64,000 bases of DNA from Phragmites australis (GCF_958298935.1 NC_084922.1:2606501-2670500); one strand, 5' to 3'. Positions 12,232-23,964 are shown, counted from the stretch's first letter. Notes: generated from the letters alone by a model not told the origin. Translations and numbers: made by a program.

Positions 12232-13415
12232 CTCTACCGCAAACCAAGCCTCCTTCAGTACCAGTATAGGGCGGGGAAGGAGAGGAGCCCGACGCCCGCT
12301 CGACGAGAGAAGACTCGGTGGTAGGAGGCCTGGCCAGTCGTGTCCCGTCCCCGGAGGTGTGTTTGGCTGCCGGTGATGAGGTGCTCACAACAGACTGTGG
12401 CGGCGGTAGAACAGCGAGCGAGAGAGCGAGCAGGGGAGGAAACCCTAAGCTTGGGCTCTTTGGGCCTCACTTTGTCGGCCCACTGGTTGGGCCATGCACC
12501 ACGAGATATAAAAATGTAGCTGCATGAATGCAATTTAGAGAGCTAGATTATGCATGAATGTAATTTTCTTATTTTCGAAATATAAAAATGAAAAAGCTCA
12601 GAGCTAGGCTGCCACCAAGATTTTGTCCTACTACTACTCTACTAGGCGCTTTTTCAGAGCTAGGCTGCCACCAAGATTTTGACCTACTACTACTCTACGA
12701 GGCGGATTAGGCGCGTCTATTTTTTGTTGCACAAAAGAAAAATAAAAAATTGGATTAATCATTTTTGGCATCTCAATATTTATTTATGAATTTATTAACA
12801 CATTTATTTAATTATAGGGAAACAGTGATACTTTCGTATATACACATAATTTTAACATGTAGACGACAGTAATACGAACCTAACTAAGTTTGTTTATATT
12901 TTTTGAGTTTTAGATATTTTACTATGCATTTTAGATTATTTCAACCGATTTATCAATATAACTATTATTTCTTCGCTATTTTTTGGATTTCAAAAAAAAT
13001 ATATGTGTCTATATATATACACAGATAAATATTTGTATTTGTATATATATACACACATATGTATCTATGTATATACATATACATACGTGTGATCTGCATA
13101 AACAATATCTATCATAGCTTTGCTCTAATTCTTGGTCCTTTAATATATATAATAAGGTTGCGATCCGATTATCCGATCCATGAAAAAGGTGGTACTTGGT
13201 CCGTGCCGATCTCGTCGACTTCTTCCCGTTCTCGCCGGTCCCCTGCGGAGTCTAGTCTGCTCTCGTGCGCCTCAAGGCCCAGTCACGCGCGCGCGCCTCC
13301 AGACTTCACCGCGTCGCCGCGCTGGTGGATCGACCGACCAACCGCGCCTGTCTTGCTCGCGTTCCGATCGTTTTTTTCCCGCAGGCCGCGCGCAGCAGCG
13401 ATCGCAGCGCGGTAG
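12232..13415. promoter_or_regulatory. shared divergent upstream region
   Basis: This 1.2-kb spacer separates the minus-strand gene starting at 12231 from the plus-strand gene starting at 13416, so both promoters should lie here. The flanks are GC-rich (12240-12450 and 13200-13415). The middle (12720-13160) is AT-rich with a TA/TG-rich simple-sequence patch at about 12990-13090. No single TATA box can be assigned with confidence. Confidence 0.45.
12599..12709. repeat. tandem duplication, 56-bp period x 2
   Basis: Units beginning at 12599 and 12655 share the same sequence (GAGCTAGGCTGCCACCAAGA onward) with a few substitutions. They lie in the divergent upstream region. Confidence 0.85.
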
Positions 13416-15494
13416 ATGGAGATCGAGCGGGCGGTGCGGGGGAGCAACGACGCCCGGCTGCGCGCCAAGTACGACGCCGCCGTCGACGTCATCCGCCGAG
13501 CCTTCGCGCTCTACCCGTACGTACGCGCGCCACCCCGCCCTCATCGCTCTCCTCGCTCCGCCCCCTTCTACTACACTCGTGCATGCACCGTGGTTGGTTG
13601 GTCCGGTCCCTTCGTTTCGCCTGCCGCGCTAGCCTCGCCGGTGTTTCTCTACGGCGCAGCGGTGTCGCGTGGAATTCGTGATTCACTAGTAATATGTTTC
13701 CATTGCAGATTAGCTAGTCTGGTGTTTGCTTAGGGTGTGTTTGGAACCTTTGCTTTGGCTTGCTTTGCCACGCTGGGCAAGTTTTGGCGCGTTTGGATCA
13801 CCTGCCGACGTCTCGATGCCTATGCTCGTTTTGCCAACGTGAGAGAGTAAAAATCGCTCTCCGGCGCTGGCAAGGCTCCCCTTAATCAACTAGTAGGGCA
13901 TGGTGCTTAATTTGAGTGTTCCAACTAGTCTAGTCCTTGAGAAACAAGCAACTGTTCTTCCAACTAAACATGCATCTGCTCAACCTGTGAGTAAATAATT
14001 CTTCTCTCGTTCTTGTCTACATCCTACACATGGCGCAAGGTACATGTTTTGAAAAATGCAGCGCTGCTAGTGGTTGTTCTACAATCTACCTTCTTCTCCC
14101 CGTTTGTTTTGTTCTGATTTCTTCTAAGGTTTTGAGGGTTTGTCTCGTTCTCAGAAATTTCAATTTACAGGTTTGAGGAACTCGCCTTCAGCTTCAACGG
14201 CGGCAAAGATTCAACTGTACTTTCCTTTGCTCTCTTCTGCTCATCGTTTAACTATGTTCACTGATTGTTGTTATCCGTGACAAGATGTCAATATAATCAA
14301 TCACAGGTGCTGTTGCATTTGCTTCGGGCTGGCTACTACCTTCACAGAGCCGGTTCAGGCGATGTAGACAGGACGGATCGTACCGTTCAAAACTGCCCAA
14401 TGCGGACCATCTACTTCGAGGACCCCAATACTTTTCCTGAGATCGATTCGTTCACGTATGAAACAGCATCGACGTAAGAACTAGCAAGATCTGTTTTTTC
14501 TCGTTTTTTATGTTGTTTTTTCTGCCCTTCAGAAGCTTTTTAAGTGGAACAGTTATTGGAAATTCGTTGGATTGAAGAATCTTAATTCTTTTCTTTCTCA
14601 CCATATCTCGCAGCTACGGTTTGCCACTTGGAACTATTAGGACAAATTTTAAGTCTGGCCTAGAAGCCCTGCTTAAGGAGAAGCCTACCAAAGCAATCTT
14701 CCTTGGCACAAGAGACGGCGATCCGAATGCGGTAACTCTCTTGGATTATTGATTCTTTTGCAATGCTCTAGTCGCGCAATTTGTGCTTTAGTTTTGCCCA
14801 TCTTCGTACACAATCCATCTCCATGGACCTGCCTGTAATTGCAGTGTGAAATTGCTGTAGGTTGGTCAGCAACAGTTCTCCCCTAGTTCACCTGGCTGGC
14901 CTCCTTTCATGAGGGTGAACCCTATCTTGGATTGGTCCTACAGGTTTGCCTCCTGATTCCTGCTCATGTAACTCAACCAGAGATTGTTGCTTTTCTCCTG
15001 GCTGATCATTCAAATCTTTTGCTGATGCAGCGATGTTTGGTCTTTCCTGTTAACTTGCAAGGTCAAATACTGCAGCCTCTATGATCAAGGGTATGTTCTT
15101 TTCCATGCATGTTCAGACTTGAGACATTTTCGGTAGATGTTAGGTGTCTTCTCCCCTGTACTGTACGTAGGTCTAGCAAGGTACAACCTATCAAGATGAA
15201 CTAGTAACCCTTTTAATTTCAATAACTGCACAAAGTTACCTCTGCTCTCCCATACAAAATTTTCCTGGGCTATCTCATTACACTTGCTCTGGTTTCAGGT
15301 ACACTTCTATTGGGAGCATGCATAGCACAGTTCCAAACGAACTTCTGCGTGATGGCTCAGGCGGGTTTAGACCGGCATATACGCTGTCAGATGGGAGGCT
15401 TGAAAGGGCTGGTAGAGCAAAGAAGACTGGGAGGGAGAATGTTTCAGCCAATGGCACGAGCAGTAACGAGACACGGCAAATGAGTAGATTGTAG
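13416..15494 (+). CDS. half-length FAD synthase / PAPS-reductase family paralogue (256 aa)
   Basis: Exons: 13416-13516, 14171-14216, 14307-14473, 14614-14731, 14861-14943, 15031-15090 and 15299-15494, joining to 771 nt in one frame with GT-AG introns. The protein starts [20 protein letters not shown] and carries the PP-loop FNGGKDST, then [36 protein letters not shown] and [11 protein letters not shown], the hallmarks of the PAPS-reductase-like FMN adenylyltransferase domain. Exon boundaries and phases match the first seven exons of the gene at 26731. It stops at a TAG where that gene continues into a molybdopterin-binding (MoCF-type) domain, so the C-terminal half is absent. The nucleotide-transfer half looks intact and may act alone. 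Alternatively this is a decaying duplicate; the open frame and conserved splice sites argue against recent death. Confidence 0.82.
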
Positions 15495-16593
15495 AAAGCA
15501 ATAGCCACTGCAAATATAGTCGTTTTTTCTTCCTTGCGTCAAATTGGTTTCGACAAATTTTGTGTAAAGAATGGCAGCTCTATGCCCGATTACCCCACGT
15601 GAATATTTATATATACACAATAGAGATTCCTAAAAGCTACACAATGGTGCACTGGTAAGACCCTCGGGTTATAACAATTTTCATGCACCCTCTAGGGTGT
15701 TTTTCGTTAGGTGTATGAGCTTGAAGCAGGCTACACACATGCATAATCTTTTAAATTTTATTTGTTTGGTTGACTGTTTGTATAAAGTGGCCAAACTCAG
15801 TAGATACAAGGAACTAGGCGTAACATACTTATGCACTAATCAAATAACATCTCCTAGTATCTTAACTATCTCCAAAGACCATCTCTAGCGTGTGTAAACC
15901 TAACCTGACCTCGTAAAGCAACCATGTCCAACTCGCTCATCCAAAATAATGACAACCTCGGTTTCATAAAGTAAGGAACAAATTCCTAGAATTTGGTTCA
16001 TCCACTCCAATTGCTCCTTTTTGTCATCAAAGGGGACACCTTAGGGCCAACCACTTGAATTCTCAAAGATATTAAATCTGCAAGTGCAAGTGCACATCGA
16101 ATCTAAAGTATCTTACATGACGTGTAATAAATGTTTAATCCAACGTATAAAAACATGTTATCCTTAGGCTCTTTATTAGCCTTCCATAAAAGTTGGGGAA
16201 AATTCTTTACTCTAAAGAATAAAATGCACGTTACTTCGGTCACTATATATAAGGCGCATTGTTCTACAAACACGGTATGAAACTACGTAACACCAAATAC
16301 AATACCGTCTTTTTCACAACCCAACAAGCATTAATTCTAATTTTGCCAACTTGGTTTGCCTTGCCACAACCGATGTCCACATCCATCCATGTATTCATCC
16401 TTGCCAAGTTGGCAAAGAGTATTCCTCGCATTTAGAGTCATGATGTAGTCATCTATAATTTATTTTCAGATATTACTAAATTAGGCTTGCCAGTAATTTG
16501 GGATTTGGAAGTGGCGTTATGATGCACTCATCAGATAATTTGCTTATCTCTGATGTATGCAATGTTATGGTTACCGTGATTGATCTACTCTAG
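15495..16593. other. intergenic after the short paralogue
   Basis: Probably starts with the 3' untranslated region of the gene ending at 15494. I see no remnant of the missing molybdopterin-binding exons. Motifs around 16320-16420 (TTTGCC, GGCAAA) recur in both orientations and may be an old MITE. Confidence 0.4.
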
Positions 16594-19060
16594 ATGGGAT
16601 TGAGGAACCTGAGGGTTTGGATTTGAGCATTAATCGGCTCACTGGCCCTATCCCTTCTAAGTTAGGTGGCTTGAACAACGTAAGCATAATGTAAGACATC
16701 TATTATTTTGACGAATAAACTTGTGCCACAGCTTCCAGCAATGGTGTGCACCAATCAGAGCACTTTCGTGCGAGGCCGCTGCATGCAAGAAAACTTCATC
16801 CTAGTGAAGCAAATGGCAAGAATGCTCCACCAACAGAAAGAGCCGCAGATTCTCCTCAAGTTGGACATCTCGAAAGCCTTCGACTTTATGTAGTGGAGCT
16901 TCCTCTTGGAGATCCTCACCCAGCTCGGCATTGGGCAGGGATGGCGCAATATCCTTTGCAGCCTGTTGATCACTGCCTCCACCCAAGTGCTCGTCAATGG
17001 TGAGCCCGACAAGGTCATTCATCACCGGATAGGGCTTCAACAGGGCGACCCACTTTCACCAATGCTCTTCATCTTGGTGATGGACGTGTTAAACTCCGTG
17101 CTGAACAAGAAGAGCGATGACGGGCTCCTTCAACCTCTCTCGACCCGGCCAATCCACCATAGGGTGTCGCTCTACATAGACGATGTCGTGTTGTTCCTAC
17201 GGCCGATGCGAGGTGACCTTCTGGCAATCCAAGAAATCCTCAGCTGGTTCGGGAATGCCTCGAGCTATGAACCAACCTCCAGAAGTGCTTGGCGACCCCG
17301 ATTCAGTGCAGTTCTGTGGACGTAGATGTGGTGCGCAAATCAATGGAGTGTGCCATTGTGGACTTCCCCTGCAGGTATTTGGAGCTGCAGTTGTCAGTGC
17401 GGAAACTCACCAAAGCGGCTCTATAGCCAATCATCGACTATGTGGCGGATCAACTTCCAGGGTGGAAGGTGGGTCTACTTCATCCGGTGGGTCACATTGT
17501 GCTAGTGAAGACGGTCCTCGCGGCCATCTCGATCTACCAGTTAATGGCCCTCAACATCCCCCGTGGGGTGATCAAGGCGATTGACAAACGACGCTGAGCT
17601 TTCTTATGGAAGGGTAGAGACCAAATAAATAGCGGCCACTGCCTCATCTCGTGGAGCCGTGTCTTCCGTCCGAAGGAGCTCGACAGTCTCAACATCCACA
17701 ACTTGGAGGTTCTAAGCTGGGCACTTCGCACCCGGTGCTTGTGGTTTCATAAAAATGGCACCAGACAAGCCTTCAACATGATTCAATCTGTCACTTCCCC
17801 CCAAATTTGCGCACTTTGTTCTCTGCACTCCTAATCTCAAAGGTTGGCGACGGGCAACACACTTTGTTTTGGTTAGACATGTGGTTGTTGGGCAAATCCA
17901 TTAGTGAGTTGTCTTCGCATCTGCTCGCCATGGTGCCCAGCCGACTCGTCAATAAGCTCGTCGGGGAGGCGCTCACCAACAATGCCTGGATCAGTGACAT
18001 CCGGGGGGTGTCATCCGTGCCTGCCATGGCTATTCCTATATGTATGGGACCTGGTGGTCGAGACCAGCTTACAACCAAAAATTGTAGATCGACATATCTG
18101 GGTCGCGGTGACGTTCAGTGAGTTCTCCACCAAATCGGCGTACGTGGCCTTCTTCTCTTGTAGCGTCTGCTTCGAGCCATGGCAGCGCATTTGGAATGTC
18201 TGGGCCTCACCGCGGGCTAAGTATCTCGTTTGGCTTGCTAGCCACAACCGCTGTTGGACGGCGAACCGCCTTGCCTGGTGCGGACTCCCACATCCTCCAA
18301 GGTGCCCTTTGTGCAACCAGGCAAATGAGACCATCACACACCTGCTAGTCAATTGTGTGATCTCTCAACATGTTTGGTTTGAGCTGCTGCTAGGGGCAGG
18401 CCTGCAGAACGTCGCTCCTACCCGATGCCAAGGCTCCTTCCTAACTGGTGGTGTCGAGCGACACGCAAAGTCCCTAAGGAGAAGCGGCGCAGTTTCAATT
18501 TACTTGTCATCCTGTGTGCATGGTGGATTTAAAAACATCGCAACTGATGCGTCTTCGAGGGCACTACGCCTAGCGCGCAGCCCATCCTTTCCAAGATTGT
18601 AGACAAGGGTGCAGTGTGGTGTGCGGCTGGGGCAAAAAGGTTGTAGGACTTGATGGCCTAGCATTCGATGCTCTTTGGTCTTCCTTCTTGCCTGTTGATG
18701 CAATTGTTTTGGTTCTAGGGGTTTGAGTGTGTGAGTGCTTTCTTGTTCTCCTTGTTGGTGGGGTTTGTATTGTCTTTTATTTTATCTTTTTAATATAATA
18801 ATATGTAGTTCTCCTGCGTGTTTGAGAAAAAAAATAAAACGGCACGTTTGAGGAAAAAAAGACATCTTTTCTTTTGTTTGTATGTTTGTATTTTTCTTGT
18901 TTGACGTCATCCTTGCTATTTGAACTGAAGGCTGCTGCTTTATTCATCTCATGTAGAAATTCCATTCCAATGGGTTCACCGGGAATATACCTCAAGAGCC
19001 GAACAAACTGCAGAATCTCGTTGAGCTGAGGTTGGATAGGAATAGACTCCTACTGCAAAT
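16594..19060 (+). pseudogene. LRR receptor kinase-like exon fragments split by a LINE
   Basis: Two exon-like pieces survive. The first (about 16594-16679) follows an acceptor-like CTCTAG, encodes LDLSINRLTGPIPSKLGG and ends at a donor GTAAGC. A one-base loss just before it shifts the frame. The second (about 18957-19060) follows an AG and encodes FHSNGFTGNIPQEPNKLQN and LVELRLDRNRL. Together they are consecutive LRRs of the kind found in plant LRR receptor-like kinases. The intron between them is occupied by a LINE. No kinase domain follows, so this is a relic. Confidence 0.65.
16702..18858 (+). mobile_element. 5'-truncated L1-type LINE
   Basis: The plus strand encodes a degenerate non-LTR reverse transcriptase: FVRGRCMQENFILVKQM, LLKLDISKAFD, then after an in-frame TAG, GLQQGDPLSPMLFILVMD and the catalytic box YIDDVVLF (near 17175). 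After several frameshifts comes a C-terminal zf-RVT-type zinc-binding region (WNVWASPRAKYLVWLA, then RCPLCNQANETITHLLVNC). The 3' end is an A-rich tail at about 18825-18858. The element is bracketed by the direct repeat AAGACATCT at 16693-16701 and 18859-18867, the target-site duplication. The endonuclease half is missing (5' truncation) and the frame is broken, so it is dead. Confidence 0.85.
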
Positions 19061-19169
19061 AGTGACTTGTCCTAACTCCATTTCTTTATGTTTCTGTACA
19101 CTGCTGATAAGTTTTCCACATTAAATCTTAGAAAAATTCCAGATTTCCCAACGCAAGTAGCTACAATAG

Positions 19170-19289
19170 TGTTATTGTGCTTATGCATATGGAATATATA
19201 CATGTATAATCAAAGTAAACTTTAACCTGTGTTATTGTGCTTATGCATATGGAATATATACATGTATAACCAAAGTAAACTTTAACCTG
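19170..19289. repeat. tandem duplication, 60 bp x 2
   Basis: Units 19170-19229 and 19230-19289 are head-to-tail and differ at one base. Confidence 0.92.
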
Positions 19290-19606
19290 CAACATCAAAA
19301 GATTCATGATTCACACAAACAAATAGAAAAAACTACTGAGCAGTGGTATTCGATGAAAGCAGAATAGGTCTCGCTATATCTGCTCATAATGAAATTTGCT
19401 GTTTTGTTGAAATATTTGGCTGCAATCGCTACTTTCTGAGGCTTGCCAAGATATCTTTTCTGGGGTAGACCACATATTGTGTACGTCAGACCAAATTGCT
19501 CGTCTACTACTGCCTAATTTGCTTTGATTTTTCTGTTGGCTTTAGTTATTAAATATTGCTCATATTCTGCACCTATTATTTCTAATATTATGCATGGTTT
19601 CGCCAG

Positions 19607-19717
19607 GTATTTCTAAGAAAGAAGGGAAACCACAGGAATCAAGTTGGCTTCCCCTTGCTGTTTGTGGTGTACGTAGCGCTTCTTGGGACATCACTTGGTT
19701 ACCTTCTGCGACTATGA
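19607..19717 (+). pseudogene. orphan C-terminal membrane-anchor exon, VAP27-like
   Basis: An acceptor-like CGCCAG precedes a 36-codon frame ending in TGA. It reads a basic stretch (FLRKKGNHRNQ) and then a strongly hydrophobic segment, GFPLLFVVYVALLGTSLGYL, with only a few residues to the stop. This is the design of a tail-anchored protein; wording and length resemble the last exon of plant VAP27 (VAMP-associated) proteins. No MSP domain or coiled coil is seen upstream, so it would be a detached exon. Identity is tentative. Confidence 0.35.
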
Positions 19718-20840
19718 GTTCCGTACGTGCAAAATTCAGCAGCTGGGATGTTTCAGATTGTGGCATGAGTTGAAGGGCAGTTGTGCTCCGAAATCTTGGA
19801 GAGGAACATTTCTTACCAATTAGTTCAGATGGTTTTGCATATAACAGGGGTACCGAACTACCAGTTGCCTGTATATATTGAACAATTCTTTTTACATTGT
19901 ATAGAACCATCCAAAAGATGCATGCTGCCTTGTAGACTAACATGAGATTCTTCCGGTTGCTCTTTTTCTTTATACAGTTTGCTGGATTCGGTTCTCCTGA
20001 ATCGTTACAATATGTTGTGTTAATTACCCTGGGATTGTGGCAGTTTGTGAAGTACCAGAATCAGGTTGTCTTTGTTTTGACATTTTGGCTTTTAGAGGCA
20101 CAAAACAGTGTATCAAAATAGGGAGTAATTTAACTTTTTGCCATCCTACCAGATGACACATTCCAAAATACCACCCTATCGAATTTGCTATCTCATATGT
20201 CACCAGTCCTCACATTCCTGTTATGAACAACACCCGATAGCTCAAAAAATACACCAAAAAACGTGTCAATTTTTATACATGCTCTATAATTAATAAGCAA
20301 CTCATTTTAACTGAATTCACTAAAAATATTATGTAGAATTTAAATTAAAATTCCCTAAAAGATGTTACTTTTACAACTTCTAGCAATTTTTAAGCCTCCC
20401 AAAAAAGCTATGAAAATTCACTAATATTCATCTAATATGATGTACTAATTTCTAAAATTATCTCCCACACTAATATTCACTAATATTCCCCAATGGGCAT
20501 TACAAAGCAAAATACTTTTTCACCTTATAACCTACGGCGAGAGATAATTTTATAAATTAATATATCTCATTAGATGAATATTAGTGAATTTTACTAGATT
20601 TTTTGGATTCTGTGAGGGCTTAAAAATTACTAAAAGTTGCAAAAGTAGCACCTTTGAGAATTTTAGTTTGAATTATACACAAGTTTTTTTTTAATCCAAT
20701 TAAAATAGGTTACTTATGAATTATAGAGTATGTACAAAAATCGATACATTTTTATGTTTTTTTAGTTCTCGGTACTGTTTATAGCGGAAATATGGTGTCA
20801 GTTGACATCTGATATAAAAAATCTAACAATGTGGCATTTT

Positions 20841-23035
20841 TGTAACACCCTACTTTACCACTAAGCCTAATTATATGAAAACAGAAAATTTTGACAGCAT
20901 TTCCTCTATAGGACGGTATAACTGACCAAAAGAGATCACAGACAGACAGTATATGACATAACCGGCATATATATATAGAAACCTTCACGACGCTACCAGC
21001 GTCATACCACGACATAAACCAAGCAAACGACAGACCACCAAAACCACCATTTATAACATCGGTTGAGCTATCAACATGGTGATGAGGTAGTGTGTGCAGC
21101 TACCAAGATCCATCCCCAAAATGCACGTTAACATCTAAACATACCTGTAAAGAAAGCACGGGTGAGATTCAAAAATCTCAGCAAGTGAAAGGTACTTTAA
21201 CAAAAAGCTATTTAGCCACAGTTGAATGTGCTAACAATTCTAAATAGAAACTAGTAATGAAACAGACCGCCAACACTAGGAGAAACAATTATGACTAAGC
21301 AAGTCCAACAATAACATTAAAAATTTTAACATTCGGTTGGTATAAGCCTTCAGAGCCGCATATATATCTATATACAAGCTAACTAAAGGAAATAAGATTT
21401 GATGCGAATGATTCATTGAATTTCATAAAAAGACATAACCGTGCACATGATATGCTCTCCTCACCCTTACCCCTCCTCGGGTAACGTAAGGGTGTGCACC
21501 GTACCCTAAGAAGACATAACCATGCACATGATATGCTATCGTCATCCTTACCCCTCCTCGGGTAACGTAAGGGTGTGCACCGTACCCCTCATCGGGTGAC
21601 ATACGGTACTGTACCGGTACGGTCGCGGCCAGAAGACGACGACAAACTTCCAATGCATGAGATGTATATGTATGACGTGCTTCAAGCATAACCAACATAA
21701 CTTCCGGAATATGCTTGAGACTTAAAAAAAACATTGCATACAACACTAATGAACAACTGCAGAATGGCATATCGTGCCTACTGCACTTCATAAATCAATC
21801 ATCGAGTAAACTTCTGGAAACGTAAACAATATAGTACCCAGCTCAGAATCAGTCATTCAGATTAGATGAATGCACTGTAATTAAAGAATGTAGGCAACCC
21901 AATATTAGGTTAAAGCATAGTCATACAATATATTCACTTGCCTTTACCGACGATGAAGAAAATTCGATCAAGAACGTCCGGAAATAGTATCACCTGTACA
22001 GGCATACTATTAGAACTAAAACATATTTATAACACATAAAATATGAAGCGTCAATTCTACGTCTGAAAACGTCACGTATACGCCTACATTCCGAAAAACT
22101 GAACAGACAATTGTATCACATGAAATGATACACCATTTTCAATTCAGAGTCGAACTAAAATCTCACTAATTAGACTTTGCTCTGATGATCGAAATAAATA
22201 CTTCGACTCGGATATCGTATCTTCGAATCAATAATGATTATCGAAACGAAACAGACTATTGATCACATGAAATAATACGACACGAATTGCTTGATTTGAT
22301 TTAACTATAAACGTCCAAGAATTACCGAGGAATCACCTTCGAAGGATTGACGATGATTCTGACGAAATTCCAAAATTTCCATCTTTTTCCTCTTTCCTCT
22401 TTTTTTTTCCTCTTTTTTTTCCTTTTCTTCTCTTTTCTTTTTTCTTTCTCTTTCTTCCTTCTTCTTCCTGGCTTCCTTCTCCCGGCGTTGTTTGTTTCGG
22501 CCGGCTGGGCTGCCTCGACGGAACACACACAGAGAGAGAGAGGTAGCCGGCGGCGGCCAGCGGCGGCGCGACTCGGCAACGCCCGGCGGCGGCGCCCGGC
22601 GCAGAGCGGCGCACGGCGGGAGCTGCGGCGGCGCCCGGCGGCAAGGGCTCGGCGGCGACCAGCAGGCCGACGACGACGGCGCGACGCAGCAGCGGTAAGG
22701 CAGCACGAGAGAGAGAGTCGAGCGAGAGAGAGAAACGTGAGAGAGAGAGAACGCGAGCGCAGTAGAGACGTCTGGATGGATCGGGTTGAGGGCCGATCCA
22801 TCCAGTACTTATCTTTTTTTTATTTTTTTTTTCAAAACAACGAACGGTATAAATTTATTGGGCTCGCTACGGGTCTCAAAGTGCCCGGAACGGACGTATG
22901 AATAGCAAAAAGGGTTCGTCTCGACGAGATGAACGCAACCACGGTCTCCGATCGTCGATACGAGCCATGGATCAAAAAGTCAAAATTTTGGTCAACATCT
23001 TCTCTTTTTTTTTTTCTCAAAAATTCAGTATTACA
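20841..23035 (-). mobile_element. solo LTR, 2195 bp, TSD ATTTT
   Basis: Starts TGTAACACCC and ends ATTACA, and is flanked by the 5-bp direct repeat ATTTT at 20836-20840 and 23036-23040. Read on the minus strand the LTR begins TGTAATACTG and ends GGGTGTTACA, a normal Gypsy-type arrangement. No primer-binding site, polypurine tract or gag-pol is present, so it is a solo LTR. The CT/GC-rich block at 22380-22720 would be the transcribed leader in the minus sense; its open frames are compositional and not genes. Confidence 0.85.
21430..21587. repeat. 81-bp tandem duplication inside the solo LTR
   Basis: Units 21430-21510 and 21511-21587 repeat AAGACATAACC through GGGTGTGCACCGTACCC with a few substitutions. 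A third partial GTACCCCTC/CGGGT match follows to about 21600. Confidence 0.88.
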
Positions 23036-23384
23036 ATTTTGGAATGCGCCAGTCGGCAGGATGACAGAAGTTAAGTTTCCCCAAAATAAGAGCCAGGATA
23101 ATTTAGTTTGTGTTGAAATACCAACCTTACGACGGTACAATGATCTACAAGATACAATCATGGTTTTCATTAGTGGTTATGATATATGATGAGTAGGGAG
23201 CATACGACGGATGGGCGCGACAAACAGAAATCTAATCACTCTGATTGGCTTTTAAGAGGATGCGCTTCCCATGAACCGGAATAACTGCATTATTTCACTA
23301 CAGGAGGATCCGGTCGGGTCCGGGATGACATCAGAAGGGCGGCGCCGGCGGCCCACCATGGCCGGGGTGCCCGAGGAACAGCGC

Positions 23385-23960
23385 ACAGCAATCCTGCAGC
23401 AACACAGCAGCAGCAGAGAATGTAGATGCTTGCTCTCGTGAGGTCAGTTTAGACGCGGCGGCGTCGCCGGCGGTAACCACTCTCTCCCCCGCTTATGATT
23501 TCAGTTTTATCTTGTAAAGGGTGAATTGGCGCTATTGAGATTATAGAACATAGATACCATGCGATTATTGACCTTCCTGCTTGAAATATTATCACATTAA
23601 AGTAGCTGGTCTGTACAATTGTAATTTTCGGTGTTCCAGCCTGTTCATATATGCTTTGCAATCTGAATGTCCAACTGTCCAAGCTTAAATGTATTTCTTT
23701 GACAGCAATCCCAGCAAGCAGCAGCAGCAGAGAACGTAGATGCTTGCTTCGGCGAGGTCAGTTCGGGCACGGTGGCATTGCCGGCGGTAACCACTCTCTC
23801 CCCCGCTTATGATTTCAGTTTTAACTTGTAAGGGTGAATTGGCGTTGTTGAAATTATAGTAGATATCATGGGATTATTAACCTTCCTGCTTGAAATATTA
23901 TCACATAAAAGTAGCTTGTCTGTTCAATTATAATTTTTGGTGTTCCAACGTGTTTAATCC
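23385..23960 (+). repeat. tandem duplication of an exon-like unit, period 317 bp
   Basis: Copies begin at 23385 and 23702. Each has a short exon-like stretch ending in CCGGCG before GTAACC, then intron-like sequence; copy 2 is preceded by an acceptor-like TTTGACAG. Both copies keep the same open frame: AAAENVDACSREVSLDAAAS in the first and AAAENVDACFGEVSSGTVAL in the second. A well-placed ATG (CCCACCATGG, near 23358) lies upstream in another frame. No family recognised. It could be a duplicated 5' exon of a lost gene. Confidence 0.6.
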
Positions 23961-23964
23961 CTGC

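Larger units (their letters stand above)
20113..23090. mobile_element. fold-back element split by a solo LTR
   Basis: The left arm (about 20113-20460) is the inverted complement of the right arm, which runs about 20520-20840 and resumes at 23036-23090. If the LTR at 20841-23035 is set aside, the arms pair to the ends: CAAAATAGGGAGTAATTTAA near 20113 answers TTAAGTTTCCCCAAAATA near 23080. The loop is about 20465-20515. No coding capacity. It shares interior motifs (CTTTTTCACC, ACTTCTA) with the fold-back at 25191-26416, so the two are one family. Confidence 0.7.

Noticed and set aside
15495..16593. Remains of the missing C-terminal exons behind the short FAD paralogue
   Set aside because: No frame resembling the molybdopterin-binding domain (for example a GGLGP motif) was seen on either strand.
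19560..19943. 127-aa minus-strand frame at 19.56-19.94 kb
   Set aside because: It is antisense to the membrane-anchor exon and has no motif; the plus-strand reading explains the interval better.
22305..22901. Long overlapping frames on both strands at 22.3-22.9 kb
   Set aside because: They are low-complexity Arg/Ala or Lys/Glu/Arg translations of a CT- and GGC-rich leader inside a solo LTR.
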